Origin: DASUPK01 sp963800285
Lineage (GTDB): Bacteria > Actinomycetota > Thermoleophilia > Solirubrobacterales > 70-9
DNA length: 64,000 nucleotides
Reading direction: 5' to 3'
Assembly (NCBI GenBank): GCA_963800285.1
Contig: CAWDAL010000012.1
Location: 62,001 to 126,000, forward strand
Shown here: piece by piece, positions 1-6,727 of the stretch
How the letters are laid out: every line of letters begins with the position of its first letter
Position numbering within the stretch: position 1 is the stretch's first letter
Notes under the pieces: generated by a model
The model's database searches: none
What the model saw: the letters and a program-made list of their open reading frames with translations, nothing else
Told to the model about the DNA's origin: nothing
Position numbers and translations under genes: made by a program

Positions 1-64
1 ACGAGTAGTCCACCGCGATCCTGATGCCGCGAATGCGGAACAGCGTGACGCCGCCGCCGGCCAT
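1..64 (-). CDS. Site-2 protease (M50 family) N-terminus, truncated by window edge
   Basis: Reading the minus strand from the ATG at 64 gives 21 residues, MAGGGVTLFRIRGI followed by RIAVDYS, and no stop before the window edge. A short N-terminus of the form LFRI-x-GI-x-[IV]-x-VDYS is typical of Rip1/SpoIVFB-like intramembrane metalloproteases just before their first membrane helix. The catalytic HExxH lies outside the window, so the family call rests on the N-terminal signature alone. The gene diverges from the M28 peptidase, with 37 bp between the two starts. Confidence 0.5.
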   Translation of the reverse strand, partial: MAGGGVTLFRIRGIRIAVDYS

Positions 65-101
65 GGACCGGAGGTTAGAGGCAGCCGGGTAGCTTTCCCG
101 C

Positions 102-1331
102 ATGGCGACGGAGGCTCCAGCCGGGCGCTCGGCCCCACCGGACGAGGATTGGATGCGCGCGAGGCTCGACGAGCTCTGCTCGTGGGAGCGCGGCTCTGCG
201 TCCGAGGGTGAGCGCCGCGCCGCCGAATGGCTCGCCGGTCAGCTGCGCGAATACGGCGCTCGCGACGCGCGGGTCGAAGAGGAGGCCGGAGCGAACGGCA
301 CGTTCTGGTGGCCGATCGGGCTGCTTGCGGGTGCCGCCGCCGTGACCGGACTCGCGGCTCGCCGCGGCGGCCGCGGAACGCGAGCTCTGGCGACGCTCAC
401 CGGCGCCGCCGCGGCAGCCCTGATCGCGGACGAGCTCCCTCCGGGGAAGCGGCGCTTCCGGCGGCTGCTTCCCAAGCGGAGCGCTCACCACGTCTTCGCG
501 GAGATCGGCCCGGAGGACGCCGAGCGAACGATTGTCCTCATGGCGCATCACGACGCCGCCCACACCGCCTTCTTCTTCAACCCCGCGATCACTGAGACCG
601 TGGGCGAGAAGGCCCCCTGGGTCTTCGAGAACAACGACACCAGTCCGCCGCTGATCTGGCCGACCGTCGCCGCACCGGCCCTCGTCGCCGCCGGTGCCGC
701 GCTCGGCAGCAGGAAGCTGACCGGCCTCGGGTCGTTCCTGTCCGCGGGCGGCGCCGCTTTCATGGCCCACATCGGCGCGGGGGAGGTGGTGCCCGGAGCA
801 AATGACAACGGCACCGGCTGCATCGCCCAGCTCGCGCTCGCCCGCGCCTTCGCCGAGCACCCTCCGGAGAACACGCGAATCCTCTTCCTCTCCACGTCCG
901 AGGAGGCGCTCTGCGAGGGGATGGGCCTCTTCATGGAGCGGCACGCGGCCGAGCTGCCGGTCGACAGCACCTTCTTCCTCTGCCTCGACACCGTCGGCTC
1001 GCCCAACCTGCTCGTCCTGCGCGGGGAGGGGATGCTGAAGCTGCGGGAGTACCCAGCGCCGTCACTCGAGCTGATCGATTCGACCGCCGAGGACCTGGGC
1101 ATCGAGCTGGTGCCAAATCTCCGGCTGCGGAATGCGACGGACGGGATCTTCCCGCTCGCCGCCGGCTACCAGTGCGTCTCGGTGGCCTCCTGCAACCGGT
1201 GGAAGAACCCCTCGAACTACCACTGGAGGACGGACACCCCGGAGAACGTGGACTACGTCACCGTGGCCGACGCGGTCAGGCTCTCGGAGGCCGTGATCCG
1301 CAGGCTCGACGACCGCTGGCTCGCGGGCTGA
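102..1331 (+). CDS. Membrane-associated M28-family zinc peptidase
   Basis: The 409-residue protein carries the M28 di-zinc aminopeptidase signature: MAHHDAAH (His149/His150-Asp151), GANDNGTG (bridging Asp), TSEEA (Glu pair), LDTVG (Asp) and a late WRTDTPENV segment with a His nearby. Two Ala/Gly-rich hydrophobic segments, at about residues 70-110 and 185-230, interrupt the catalytic domain, so it is probably membrane-anchored. No classical signal peptide is visible. The substrate cannot be read from sequence; peptide or amide hydrolysis is inferred from the family. No clear Shine-Dalgarno precedes the ATG. Confidence 0.85.
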   Translation: MATEAPAGRSAPPDEDWMRARLDELCSWERGSASEGERRAAEWLAGQLREYGARDARVEEEAGANGTFWWPIGLLAGAAAVTGLAARRGGRGTRALATLTGAAAAALIADELPPGKRRFRRLLPKRSAHHVFAEIGPEDAERTIVLMAHHDAAHTAFFFNPAITETVGEKAPWVFENNDTSPPLIWPTVAAPALVAAGAALGSRKLTGLGSFLSAGGAAFMAHIGAGEVVPGANDNGTGCIAQLALARAFAEHPPENTRILFLSTSEEALCEGMGLFMERHAAELPVDSTFFLCLDTVGSPNLLVLRGEGMLKLREYPAPSLELIDSTAEDLGIELVPNLRLRNATDGIFPLAAGYQCVSVASCNRWKNPSNYHWRTDTPENVDYVTVADAVRLSEAVIRRLDDRWLAG

Positions 1332-1405
1332 GGTAGTCCCAACTGGCGCACCAACGCGTCTGAATTCATCGCCGCCCGCGGTCCGGTCGCACCTACCATC
1401 GGCCG

Positions 1406-2074
1406 ATGGCCACCGAGTACGAACGAACCGAGCGCACCCGGATCTACCGGAAGCCCGGCCGGGGCAGCTACGACCGTGACCTGGTCCACTCGATCCTCGA
1501 TGAGGCGCTCACCTGCCATGTCGGCTTCGTCCAGGACGGACAGCCCTACGTCATCCCCACGATCCACGCCCGGGTGGGGGAGACCCTGTACCTGCACGGC
1601 GCCCGCGGCAATCGGATGCTCAATGCTCTGACCGACGGCACTCCGTGCTGCGTGACCGTCACCCTCGTTGACGAGCTGGTCCTGGCCCGCGCCGCTCTCC
1701 ATCACTCGCTCAACTACCGCTCGGTGATGGTGCTCGGGACGGCGAGCGAGGTCACCGAGCCCGGCCAGAAGGAGGATGCCCTGCGCTCCGTGGTGGAGCA
1801 CATCGCAGCCGGCCGGAGCGACGAGATCCGCCGAGCCGACGACACGGACCTCCGGTCGACCAGGGTCCTGTCGATCCCGATCGAGGAGGCATCGGCGAAG
1901 GTGCGCACCGGACCGCCGGCCGACGAGGAGGCGGATCTGCGTCTGCCCCATTGGGCCGGGCAGCTCCCGCTCAAGCAGTCCATGGGCGAGCCGATTCCGG
2001 CGCCCGACCTCGCCGGGGACCCGGCGGTCCCGGAGAGCGTCAGATCGCTTCGCAGTAAAACGGGTCGCGCCTGA
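1406..2074 (+). CDS. Pyridoxamine 5'-phosphate oxidase-like flavin-binding protein
   Basis: A 222-residue FMN-binding split-barrel protein of the Nim/PPOX-like family. The N-terminal RKPGRGSYDRD stretch, the DGQPYVIPT strand, LYLHGARGNRML and the CVTVTLVDELVLAR segment match flavin-nucleotide-binding family members. Such proteins bind FMN or F420-like cofactors and reduce small molecules; the substrate is unknown. The last residues (SLRSKTGRA) are encoded by a dispersed repeat that also occurs near 57.2 kb, so the natural C-terminus was probably altered when the repeat arrived. It stands alone, convergent with the DUF2277 gene. Confidence 0.82.
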   Translation: MATEYERTERTRIYRKPGRGSYDRDLVHSILDEALTCHVGFVQDGQPYVIPTIHARVGETLYLHGARGNRMLNALTDGTPCCVTVTLVDELVLARAALHHSLNYRSVMVLGTASEVTEPGQKEDALRSVVEHIAAGRSDEIRRADDTDLRSTRVLSIPIEEASAKVRTGPPADEEADLRLPHWAGQLPLKQSMGEPIPAPDLAGDPAVPESVRSLRSKTGRA

Positions 2075-2087
2075 CGGCGCGCCCTCG
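2046..2087 (-). repeat. Family B dispersed repeat overlapping the end of the PPOX gene
   Basis: Read on the minus strand this is GAGGGCGCG, a short spacer, GGCGCGACCCGTTTTACT, then GCGAAGCG. Nearly the same order of blocks occurs on the plus strand at about 17599-17646 and 57224-57252. The GGGCGCG and CGCGACCC blocks form an imperfect hairpin. The TGA stop of the upstream gene (2072-2074) lies in the hairpin loop. Confidence 0.65.
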
Positions 2088-2090
2088 CAC

Positions 2091-2360
2091 CTAGGCCGCG
2101 AAGCGCGCTTCGTACTTCGCCCGACGCTTGGCCGCCTCTTCCTCCCGGTTCTTCGGGGGAGCGTTGGTGACCAGCGAGTCGAGCAGCTTCCGCGTCGCGG
2201 TGGTGACCTCGGCGACGGCCAGGTCGAACGCCTCGGCGTTGGCCTGCGACGGCTTCGTCGATCCGCTCACCTTGCGGACGAACTGAAGCGCCGCGTCGTG
2301 GACCTCATTCTCGGTCGCGGGGGGCTCGAAGTTGTGGAGTTGTCGGATGTTTCTGCACAT
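2091..2360 (-). CDS. DUF2277 family protein
   Basis: An 89-residue protein beginning MCRNIRQLHNFEPPAT, the hallmark opening of DUF2277, and ending in a charged tail (EEEAAKRRAKYEARFAA). I chose the ATG at 2360 because family members start at MCRNI; the frame stays open further upstream but that stretch does not look like protein. The function of the family is unknown. The conserved Cys2 and the helical body suggest a small soluble protein. The gene is convergent with the flavin-binding gene. Confidence 0.85.
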   Translation of the reverse strand: MCRNIRQLHNFEPPATENEVHDAALQFVRKVSGSTKPSQANAEAFDLAVAEVTTATRKLLDSLVTNAPPKNREEEAAKRRAKYEARFAA

Positions 2361-2432
2361 GCGGTCAGCGTACCGATGAGTTCTCGGAACCCGCCCGGTC
2401 TTAGTTGACATACACCGATTCGGGAGGACCCC

Positions 2433-2540
2433 ATGAGCCCCAACTTCACCCACACCGCCAGTAACGCCCACCGAGCCGAACAGCAGCGCCGCGCCGCCGT
2501 CCGTATCAGGATCGGGAAGCTCCGCCGCCGTTCGGGCTAG
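2433..2540 (+). CDS. Small basic protein of 35 residues, unknown function
   Basis: The ATG at 2433 is preceded by a good Shine-Dalgarno (GGGAGGA at 2422-2428) and opens a 35-residue frame beginning MSPNFTHTASNAHRAEQ and ending in an Arg-rich tail, with TAG at 2538-2540. A TTGACA hexamer at 2405-2410 lies upstream without a convincing -10 box. The stop overlaps the 3' end of the convergent enoyl-CoA hydratase gene by 4 bases. The ribosome site and the divergent position relative to DUF2277 favour a real small gene. I do not recognise a family. Confidence 0.45.
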   Translation: MSPNFTHTASNAHRAEQQRRAAVRIRIGKLRRRSG

Positions 2541-3349
2541 AGGCCGTGGTTCGGCCACCTCGGGGTCCGCTTCTCCTTGAAGGCGCGGGCCCCGATGGCG
2601 TGTGAGTCGCGCCGGGCGAACATCGACATGGTGTTCTCAGCCTCCCGCCTCAGCTGCTCCTCGTAGGTTCTCCCGACGTTCATCACCATCGTCTCCTTGT
2701 CCGAGCGGATCGCGCCCTGCGGCAGCTCCGCGATCTGATGCGCCAGCTCCAGCGCCCGCTCCAGGGCCTTGCCCTCCGGGACCACCTCGTTGGCGAGCCC
2801 GATGCGCAGGGCCTCCTCGGCTTCCACGGGCCGGCCGGTGATGATCATCTCCATCGCGCGGCCGTAGCCGACGGCCAGGGTGAGCCTGACGTTCATGCCG
2901 TCGCCGCCGACGATGTTCCAGCGCCGCTCGAGCGCTCCGAAGACTGCGTTCTCGGCCGCGATCCGGATGTCGGCGAGTAGGGCGTTCTCGAGACCGGCCG
3001 CAACCGCCCAGCCGTTGACCGCCGCGATCACGGGCTTGAAGACGTCGACCTTCCGCGTGTAGCCGCACTCGCCGGGCGTGTTGTAGATCGACGTCTTGAA
3101 CGCATCCCAGTCCGGCTGCCCGCCCTCGCCGAGCTCGGCCGCGTCCTCCAGGTCCCAGCCGGCGCAGAAGGCGTCGCCCTCGCCGGTGATCACCAGCACG
3201 AACTCGTCCTCGGCGTCGCGGAAGCGCTGCCACGCGTCGTGGAGCTCCCGGTTCATCTGCCGGCTGACGGCGTTGCGTGCCTCCGGCCGGTCGTAGGTGA
3301 GCACGGTGACGTGGCCGTCGCGCTCATAGCGCAGCGTCTCGTAATCCAT
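2537..3349 (-). CDS. Enoyl-CoA hydratase/isomerase (crotonase superfamily)
   Basis: The 270-residue crotonase-fold protein opens with YERDGHVTVLTYDRPEARNAV and has the first oxyanion-hole segment (EGDAFCAGWDLEDAA) and the second (VNGWAVAAGLENALLADIRIAAENA). The segment usually carrying the catalytic Glu reads FGALERRWNIVGGDGMNVRL. It probably acts on an acyl-CoA in beta-oxidation or a related route. It is the last gene of the minus-strand set TetR, AidB-type dehydrogenase, RibD-like, with only a 3-base gap to the gene before it. Confidence 0.87.
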   Translation of the reverse strand: MDYETLRYERDGHVTVLTYDRPEARNAVSRQMNRELHDAWQRFRDAEDEFVLVITGEGDAFCAGWDLEDAAELGEGGQPDWDAFKTSIYNTPGECGYTRKVDVFKPVIAAVNGWAVAAGLENALLADIRIAAENAVFGALERRWNIVGGDGMNVRLTLAVGYGRAMEMIITGRPVEAEEALRIGLANEVVPEGKALERALELAHQIAELPQGAIRSDKETMVMNVGRTYEEQLRREAENTMSMFARRDSHAIGARAFKEKRTPRWPNHGL

Positions 3350-3352
3350 CGA

Positions 3353-3916
3353 TCAGCTCCTTGTCCGGTAGTGCAGGTGGACCACGCCGTTGCCGAAGCG
3401 GCGCTCATCGACCAGCTCGAGCTCGACGCGAACGTCATTCGGCAGCGCCGGGTTGCCACCGCCCACCACGATCGGGTTGAGGGAGAGGTGGTACTCGTCG
3501 ACGAGGCCGGCCCGGATCGCCGAGGCGGCGAGGCCGGGTCCGCCGACGCTGATGTCTCGCTCCGCCTCGGCCTTCAGGCGACGAACGTCGCCGGGATCGA
3601 ACTCTCGCTCGATCCTCGTCCGGGCGCTGGAGACCTCGTCCAGGGTCCGCGAGTAGACGATCTTCTCGGCGGCCTGCCAGATCTCGGTGTAGTCGCGGAC
3701 ATGGGACGGCTGATTCTCGATCTCCTCGAGGTTCTCCCAGTAGACCATCGTCTCGTACATGCGGCGGCCGTAGAGGTAGGTGCCGATCGGGCGCTCCAGC
3801 TCGTTGATGAAGCTGTGAAGCTCCTCGCCGGGCGCGGCCCAGCCGAAGTCGCCCCGCTCGTCGGCGACGTAGCCGTCGAGCGAGCAGATCGCCGAGTAGA
3901 TCAGGTTCGCGATGAC
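3353..3916 (-). CDS. Dihydrofolate reductase/RibD C-terminal-domain family protein; start codon unclear
   Basis: The frame reads VIANLIYSAICSLDGYVADE, then a GDFGWA segment and GTYLYGRRMYETMVYW, and ends in LVDERRFGNGVVHLHYRTRS, a complete RibD/DHFR-like domain of about 187 residues. The first in-frame ATG (3760) would remove the nucleotide-binding strand, so translation must start upstream, near 3904-3916. No ATG, GTG or TTG is visible there; the candidates are CTG at 3904 or a rare GTC/ATC start at 3916/3913. The end of the acyl-CoA dehydrogenase gene is 2 bases away, so translational coupling is likely. It probably reduces a pterin-like or other small substrate with NADPH. Confidence 0.75.
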   Translation of the reverse strand, partial: VIANLIYSAICSLDGYVADERGDFGWAAPGEELHSFINELERPIGTYLYGRRMYETMVYWENLEEIENQPSHVRDYTEIWQAAEKIVYSRTLDEVSSARTRIEREFDPGDVRRLKAEAERDISVGGPGLAASAIRAGLVDEYHLSLNPIVVGGGNPALPNDVRVELELVDERRFGNGVVHLHYRTRS

Positions 3917-3917
3917 C

Positions 3918-5588
3918 CTAGGCCGCGCGGTGGCGGTCGATGATCCGCACGAAGTCGGTGCCGGCCGGCAGCGTGCCGAAGGCGTGGCCCCAGTCGCCCT
4001 CGAGCCGCGAGGTGATGAAGGCCTCCGCCACCGCCTCGTCGCCGAAGCGGACGAGCAGCGAGCCCTGCAGGGCGAGCGCCATCCGCTCTACCAGAGAGCG
4101 GGCCCGGGCCTCGAGCGTCGTCACATCCGACTCCAGGTCCTTCCGCAGCTCGGCGGCGAACCGATCGAGCCGCGGCTCGAGCACCGCTCCCTCGCCGACT
4201 TCGTTGGCGAACGCCTGGACCGACTCGGGGTTCTTCACCATCGCGCGCATCACGTCCAGGCACTGGACGTTGCCCGAGCCCTCCCAGATCGAGGCGAGCG
4301 GAGCCTCGCGATAGAGACGCGGCATCCCGGACTCCTCCACGTAGCCGTTGCCGCCCAGCGACTCGAGGCACTCGACCGCATGCCAGGGCGCGCGCTTCGA
4401 GATCCAGTATTTGAGGACAGCGTTGGCGATCCGCTTGAAGGCCTGCGCCTCGTCGTCGCCGGCGAGCGACTCGTCGTAGGCGCGGGCGAGACGGAGCGAG
4501 CTGATCGTCGCCGCCTCGGACTCGACCGCCAGGTCGGCGAGCACGTTCTGCATCAGCGGCTGCTCGATCAGCACCTTGCCGAAGGTGACTCTGTGGGAGG
4601 CATGGTTGATCGCCTGGGCGACCCCGGCGCGCATCCCGGTGGCACTGCCGGTCGCGCAGTCGAGGCGGGTGTGGTTGACCATCTCGATGATCGTCCGGAC
4701 GCCCGCGCCCTCCTCGCCGACCAGGCGAGTCCAGGCGCCGTCGAACTCGATCTCCGAGGAGGCGTTCGAGCGGTTGCCGAGCTTGTCCTTGAGCCGCTGC
4801 AGGCGGAAGCGGTTGAGCTCGCCGTCGGGCAGGCGCCGCGGCATCAGGAAGCAGGAGACGCCGCCCTCGGCCTGGGCGAGTACCAGGAACGCGTCGCACT
4901 GCGGCGCGGAGAAGAACCACTTGTGGCCGGTGATCTCGTATTCCCCGCCGGGGCCGCCGCCGTTGATCGGCTTGCCGACGGTCGTGTTCGCCCGGACGTC
5001 GGAGCCGCCCTGCTTCTCCGTCATCCCCATGCCGAACAGCGAGCCCTCCTTCTCGGAGGCGGCGATCTGCCGCGGGTCGTAGACGTCGGAGAGGATCCGC
5101 GGCTCCCACTCCTCGGCCAGCTCGGGCTGCTTCCGGAGCGCGGGGACGACGGAGTAGGTCATCGAGATCGGGCAGCCGACCCCGGCCTCGGCTTGGGAGA
5201 AGCACATGAACGCCGCCGCGCGGGCCACGTGCGCCCCGGGCTGGGGCTCGCGCCAGGGGAGGGAGTGGAGCTCGTGGGAGATGCCGAGGCGCATCAGCTC
5301 GTGCCAGGAGGGATGGAACTCGGGGATGTCGACCCGGTTCCCATAGCGGTCGTGGGTGCGGAGCTTCGGCGGGTTCTCGTTGGCCAGCCGGCCGAGCTCG
5401 ATCACGTCGCCGCGCCCGGCGACCTCGCCGACCGCCGAGATCTTGTCGACCGCCCAGTCGGCGCCCTCCCTCTTCACCGCCTCCTTCATGACGGTGTCGG
5501 CCTCGAAGACGTTGTAGTCGACCAGCGGCGGGGGCTGGTTGGTGACCTCGTGGGTGCGTACGCCAGTGGGCTTCTCGACGGTGGACAT
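3918..5588 (-). CDS. aidB: AidB-type acyl-CoA dehydrogenase
   Basis: A 556-residue flavoprotein longer than ordinary acyl-CoA dehydrogenases, with the AidB architecture: N-terminal domain containing HPSWHELMRLGISHE, then MTEKQGGSDVRANTT (flavin-binding), YEITGHKWFFSAP, RLDCATGSATGMRAG, HAVECLESLGGNGYVEESGMPRLYRE and IWEGSGNVQCLDVMRAM (C-terminal FAD/catalytic region). AidB is linked to alkylation-damage protection, while relatives act as acyl-CoA oxidoreductases; which applies here is not visible. Its start at 5588 follows directly on the TetR stop, indicating an autoregulated operon. Confidence 0.88.
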   Translation of the reverse strand: MSTVEKPTGVRTHEVTNQPPPLVDYNVFEADTVMKEAVKREGADWAVDKISAVGEVAGRGDVIELGRLANENPPKLRTHDRYGNRVDIPEFHPSWHELMRLGISHELHSLPWREPQPGAHVARAAAFMCFSQAEAGVGCPISMTYSVVPALRKQPELAEEWEPRILSDVYDPRQIAASEKEGSLFGMGMTEKQGGSDVRANTTVGKPINGGGPGGEYEITGHKWFFSAPQCDAFLVLAQAEGGVSCFLMPRRLPDGELNRFRLQRLKDKLGNRSNASSEIEFDGAWTRLVGEEGAGVRTIIEMVNHTRLDCATGSATGMRAGVAQAINHASHRVTFGKVLIEQPLMQNVLADLAVESEAATISSLRLARAYDESLAGDDEAQAFKRIANAVLKYWISKRAPWHAVECLESLGGNGYVEESGMPRLYREAPLASIWEGSGNVQCLDVMRAMVKNPESVQAFANEVGEGAVLEPRLDRFAAELRKDLESDVTTLEARARSLVERMALALQGSLLVRFGDEAVAEAFITSRLEGDWGHAFGTLPAGTDFVRIIDRHRAA

Positions 5589-6203
5589 CTAGTGCTCCTC
5601 TCCGATTGCGCGAGTGCAGAAGTTGATCAGGGAGGCGATCAGGGCTTCGGGATCCCCTCCGTTGGTGGTGGGGGACAGGGGGCCGAGCATCGTCTCCCCG
5701 ATCGCGCCGACCAGCGCGGCCGCCGTCGCCTCAACGTCCTGGTCAGGGAGCTCACCGGACTCGACCCCTTCGGCGATGATCTCCGCGATCACGTCGCGGT
5801 AGCTGTGACGGAAGTGAAGTCGCTCGGCCTCGACGGCCGGATCGACCGGCTCCGCGAGCAGGGCCCAGGCGAGCCGGCGGCCGGCGAGGGCTCGGCGGGC
5901 GAAGGTCTCGGTTCCCGCCGCGATCCGCTCGGCTGCCGAGCCGCCCGTCGTGGCGGAGGCGCCGGCCCGCATCTCGTCGACCTCCCGCTGCGAAGCGACG
6001 CGGAAGACCTCCGCGAACAGGTCGGACTTCGAGGGGAAGTAGCGGTAGACGGTCCCGACGGCGACACCGGCTCGATCCGCGACCGCCGCGACCTGAGCGG
6101 CGACGTAGCCGCCCTCGGCAATCAGCTCCAGGGCGGCTGTGACGATCCGCTCGCGGGTCTGGGCCTGGCGGGCCTCGGTGCGCTCGGTGGTGCGGTAGGC
6201 CAA
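5589..6203 (-). CDS. TetR-family transcriptional regulator of the AidB-type operon
   Basis: The helix-turn-helix reads RERIVTAALELIAEGGYVAA, followed by VADRAGVAVGTVYRYFPSKSDLFAEVF, a textbook TetR DNA-binding domain with an unrelated C-terminal ligand domain. I favour the TTG at 6203, giving 204 residues with a normal short lead before the HTH. GTG at 6227 and ATG at 6293 are alternatives, but both would place the palindromic operator inside the coding region. The gene abuts the acyl-CoA dehydrogenase with no gap and probably represses itself and the three downstream genes. Confidence 0.85.
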   Translation of the reverse strand: MAYRTTERTEARQAQTRERIVTAALELIAEGGYVAAQVAAVADRAGVAVGTVYRYFPSKSDLFAEVFRVASQREVDEMRAGASATTGGSAAERIAAGTETFARRALAGRRLAWALLAEPVDPAVEAERLHFRHSYRDVIAEIIAEGVESGELPDQDVEATAAALVGAIGETMLGPLSPTTNGGDPEALIASLINFCTRAIGEEH

Positions 6204-6210
6204 GGCAAGA

Positions 6211-6228
6211 AGTGAATCATGATTCACT
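6211..6228. promoter_or_regulatory. Perfect 18-bp palindrome, probable TetR operator
   Basis: AGTGAATCATGATTCACT is its own reverse complement. It lies immediately upstream of the preferred TetR start. On the minus strand a TTGACG hexamer (6239-6234) sits 17 bases before the TTCACT part of the palindrome, so a repressor bound here would cover the promoter. Autoregulation is inferred from this placement. Confidence 0.7.
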
Positions 6229-6242
6229 CTTTGCGTCAACCA

Positions 6243-6291
6243 GGGGTCAGGTCTTGCGTTCACACATTGTTGGATTGCAAGACCTGACCCC
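6243..6291. repeat. REP-like inverted repeat with 15-bp perfect arms
   Basis: GGGGTCAGGTCTTGC (6243-6257) and its exact reverse complement (6277-6291) flank a 19-base loop. It sits between two divergent genes, so it is not placed as a terminator, and no U-tract follows. I recall similar GGGGTCAGGTCTTGC palindromes around REP-associated Y1 (RAYT-type) transposases in other bacteria. A non-autonomous mobile palindrome is therefore my inference. Confidence 0.6.
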
Positions 6292-6304
6292 ATAAGATCG
6301 CCCT

Positions 6305-6712
6305 GTGGCGGACGTGGTGGACACGCTGGCGGGCGTCCCCCTGTTCCAGGGGGTGAAGGCGAAGGAGCTCAAGAAGCTCGCCAACCGGATGCAGGAGCGG
6401 AGCTTCGGCGAGGGGGACACGATCACGACGGAGGGAAAGAGCGGGGTCGGCTTCTTCGTCATCGAGGATGGAAACGCCACCGTCAGCATCGACGGCAAGA
6501 TCGTCCGGACGCTGGGACCCGGCGAGTACTTCGGCGACGTCGCCCTGATCGACAGTGGCCCGCGCTCAGCGACGATCGTCGCGACCACCGACCTGCGCTG
6601 CCGCGGCCTGACGGCCTGGGAGTTCCGCCCGTTCGTCGAGGAGCACCCCGAGGTCGCCTGGTCGATGCTGGAGACGCTCGCGTCGCGGCTCCGCGACGCG
6701 GAGAAGCGGTAG
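6305..6712 (+). CDS. Single-domain cyclic-nucleotide-binding (CNB/Crp-type) protein
   Basis: A 135-residue protein that is essentially one cyclic-nucleotide-binding beta-barrel: VPLFQGVKAKELKKLANRM, GDTITTEGKSGVGFFVIEDG, then the phosphate-binding cassette region LGPGEYFGDVALIDSGPRSATIVA. No C-terminal HTH is present, so it is not a Crp-like DNA binder; it may act as a sensor or regulatory subunit. It starts at GTG 6305. It converges on the adenylate/guanylate cyclase gene 15 bases downstream, which suggests a signal producer and receptor placed side by side. Confidence 0.82.
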   Translation: MADVVDTLAGVPLFQGVKAKELKKLANRMQERSFGEGDTITTEGKSGVGFFVIEDGNATVSIDGKIVRTLGPGEYFGDVALIDSGPRSATIVATTDLRCRGLTAWEFRPFVEEHPEVAWSMLETLASRLRDAEKR

Positions 6713-6727
6713 GGCTCAGACGGCTGC

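Noticed and set aside
3912..6215. 767-codon plus-strand open frame opposite the acyl-CoA dehydrogenase and TetR genes
   Set aside because: Antisense shadow in high-GC DNA; its translation has no recognisable fold, while the minus strand encodes clear conserved proteins.
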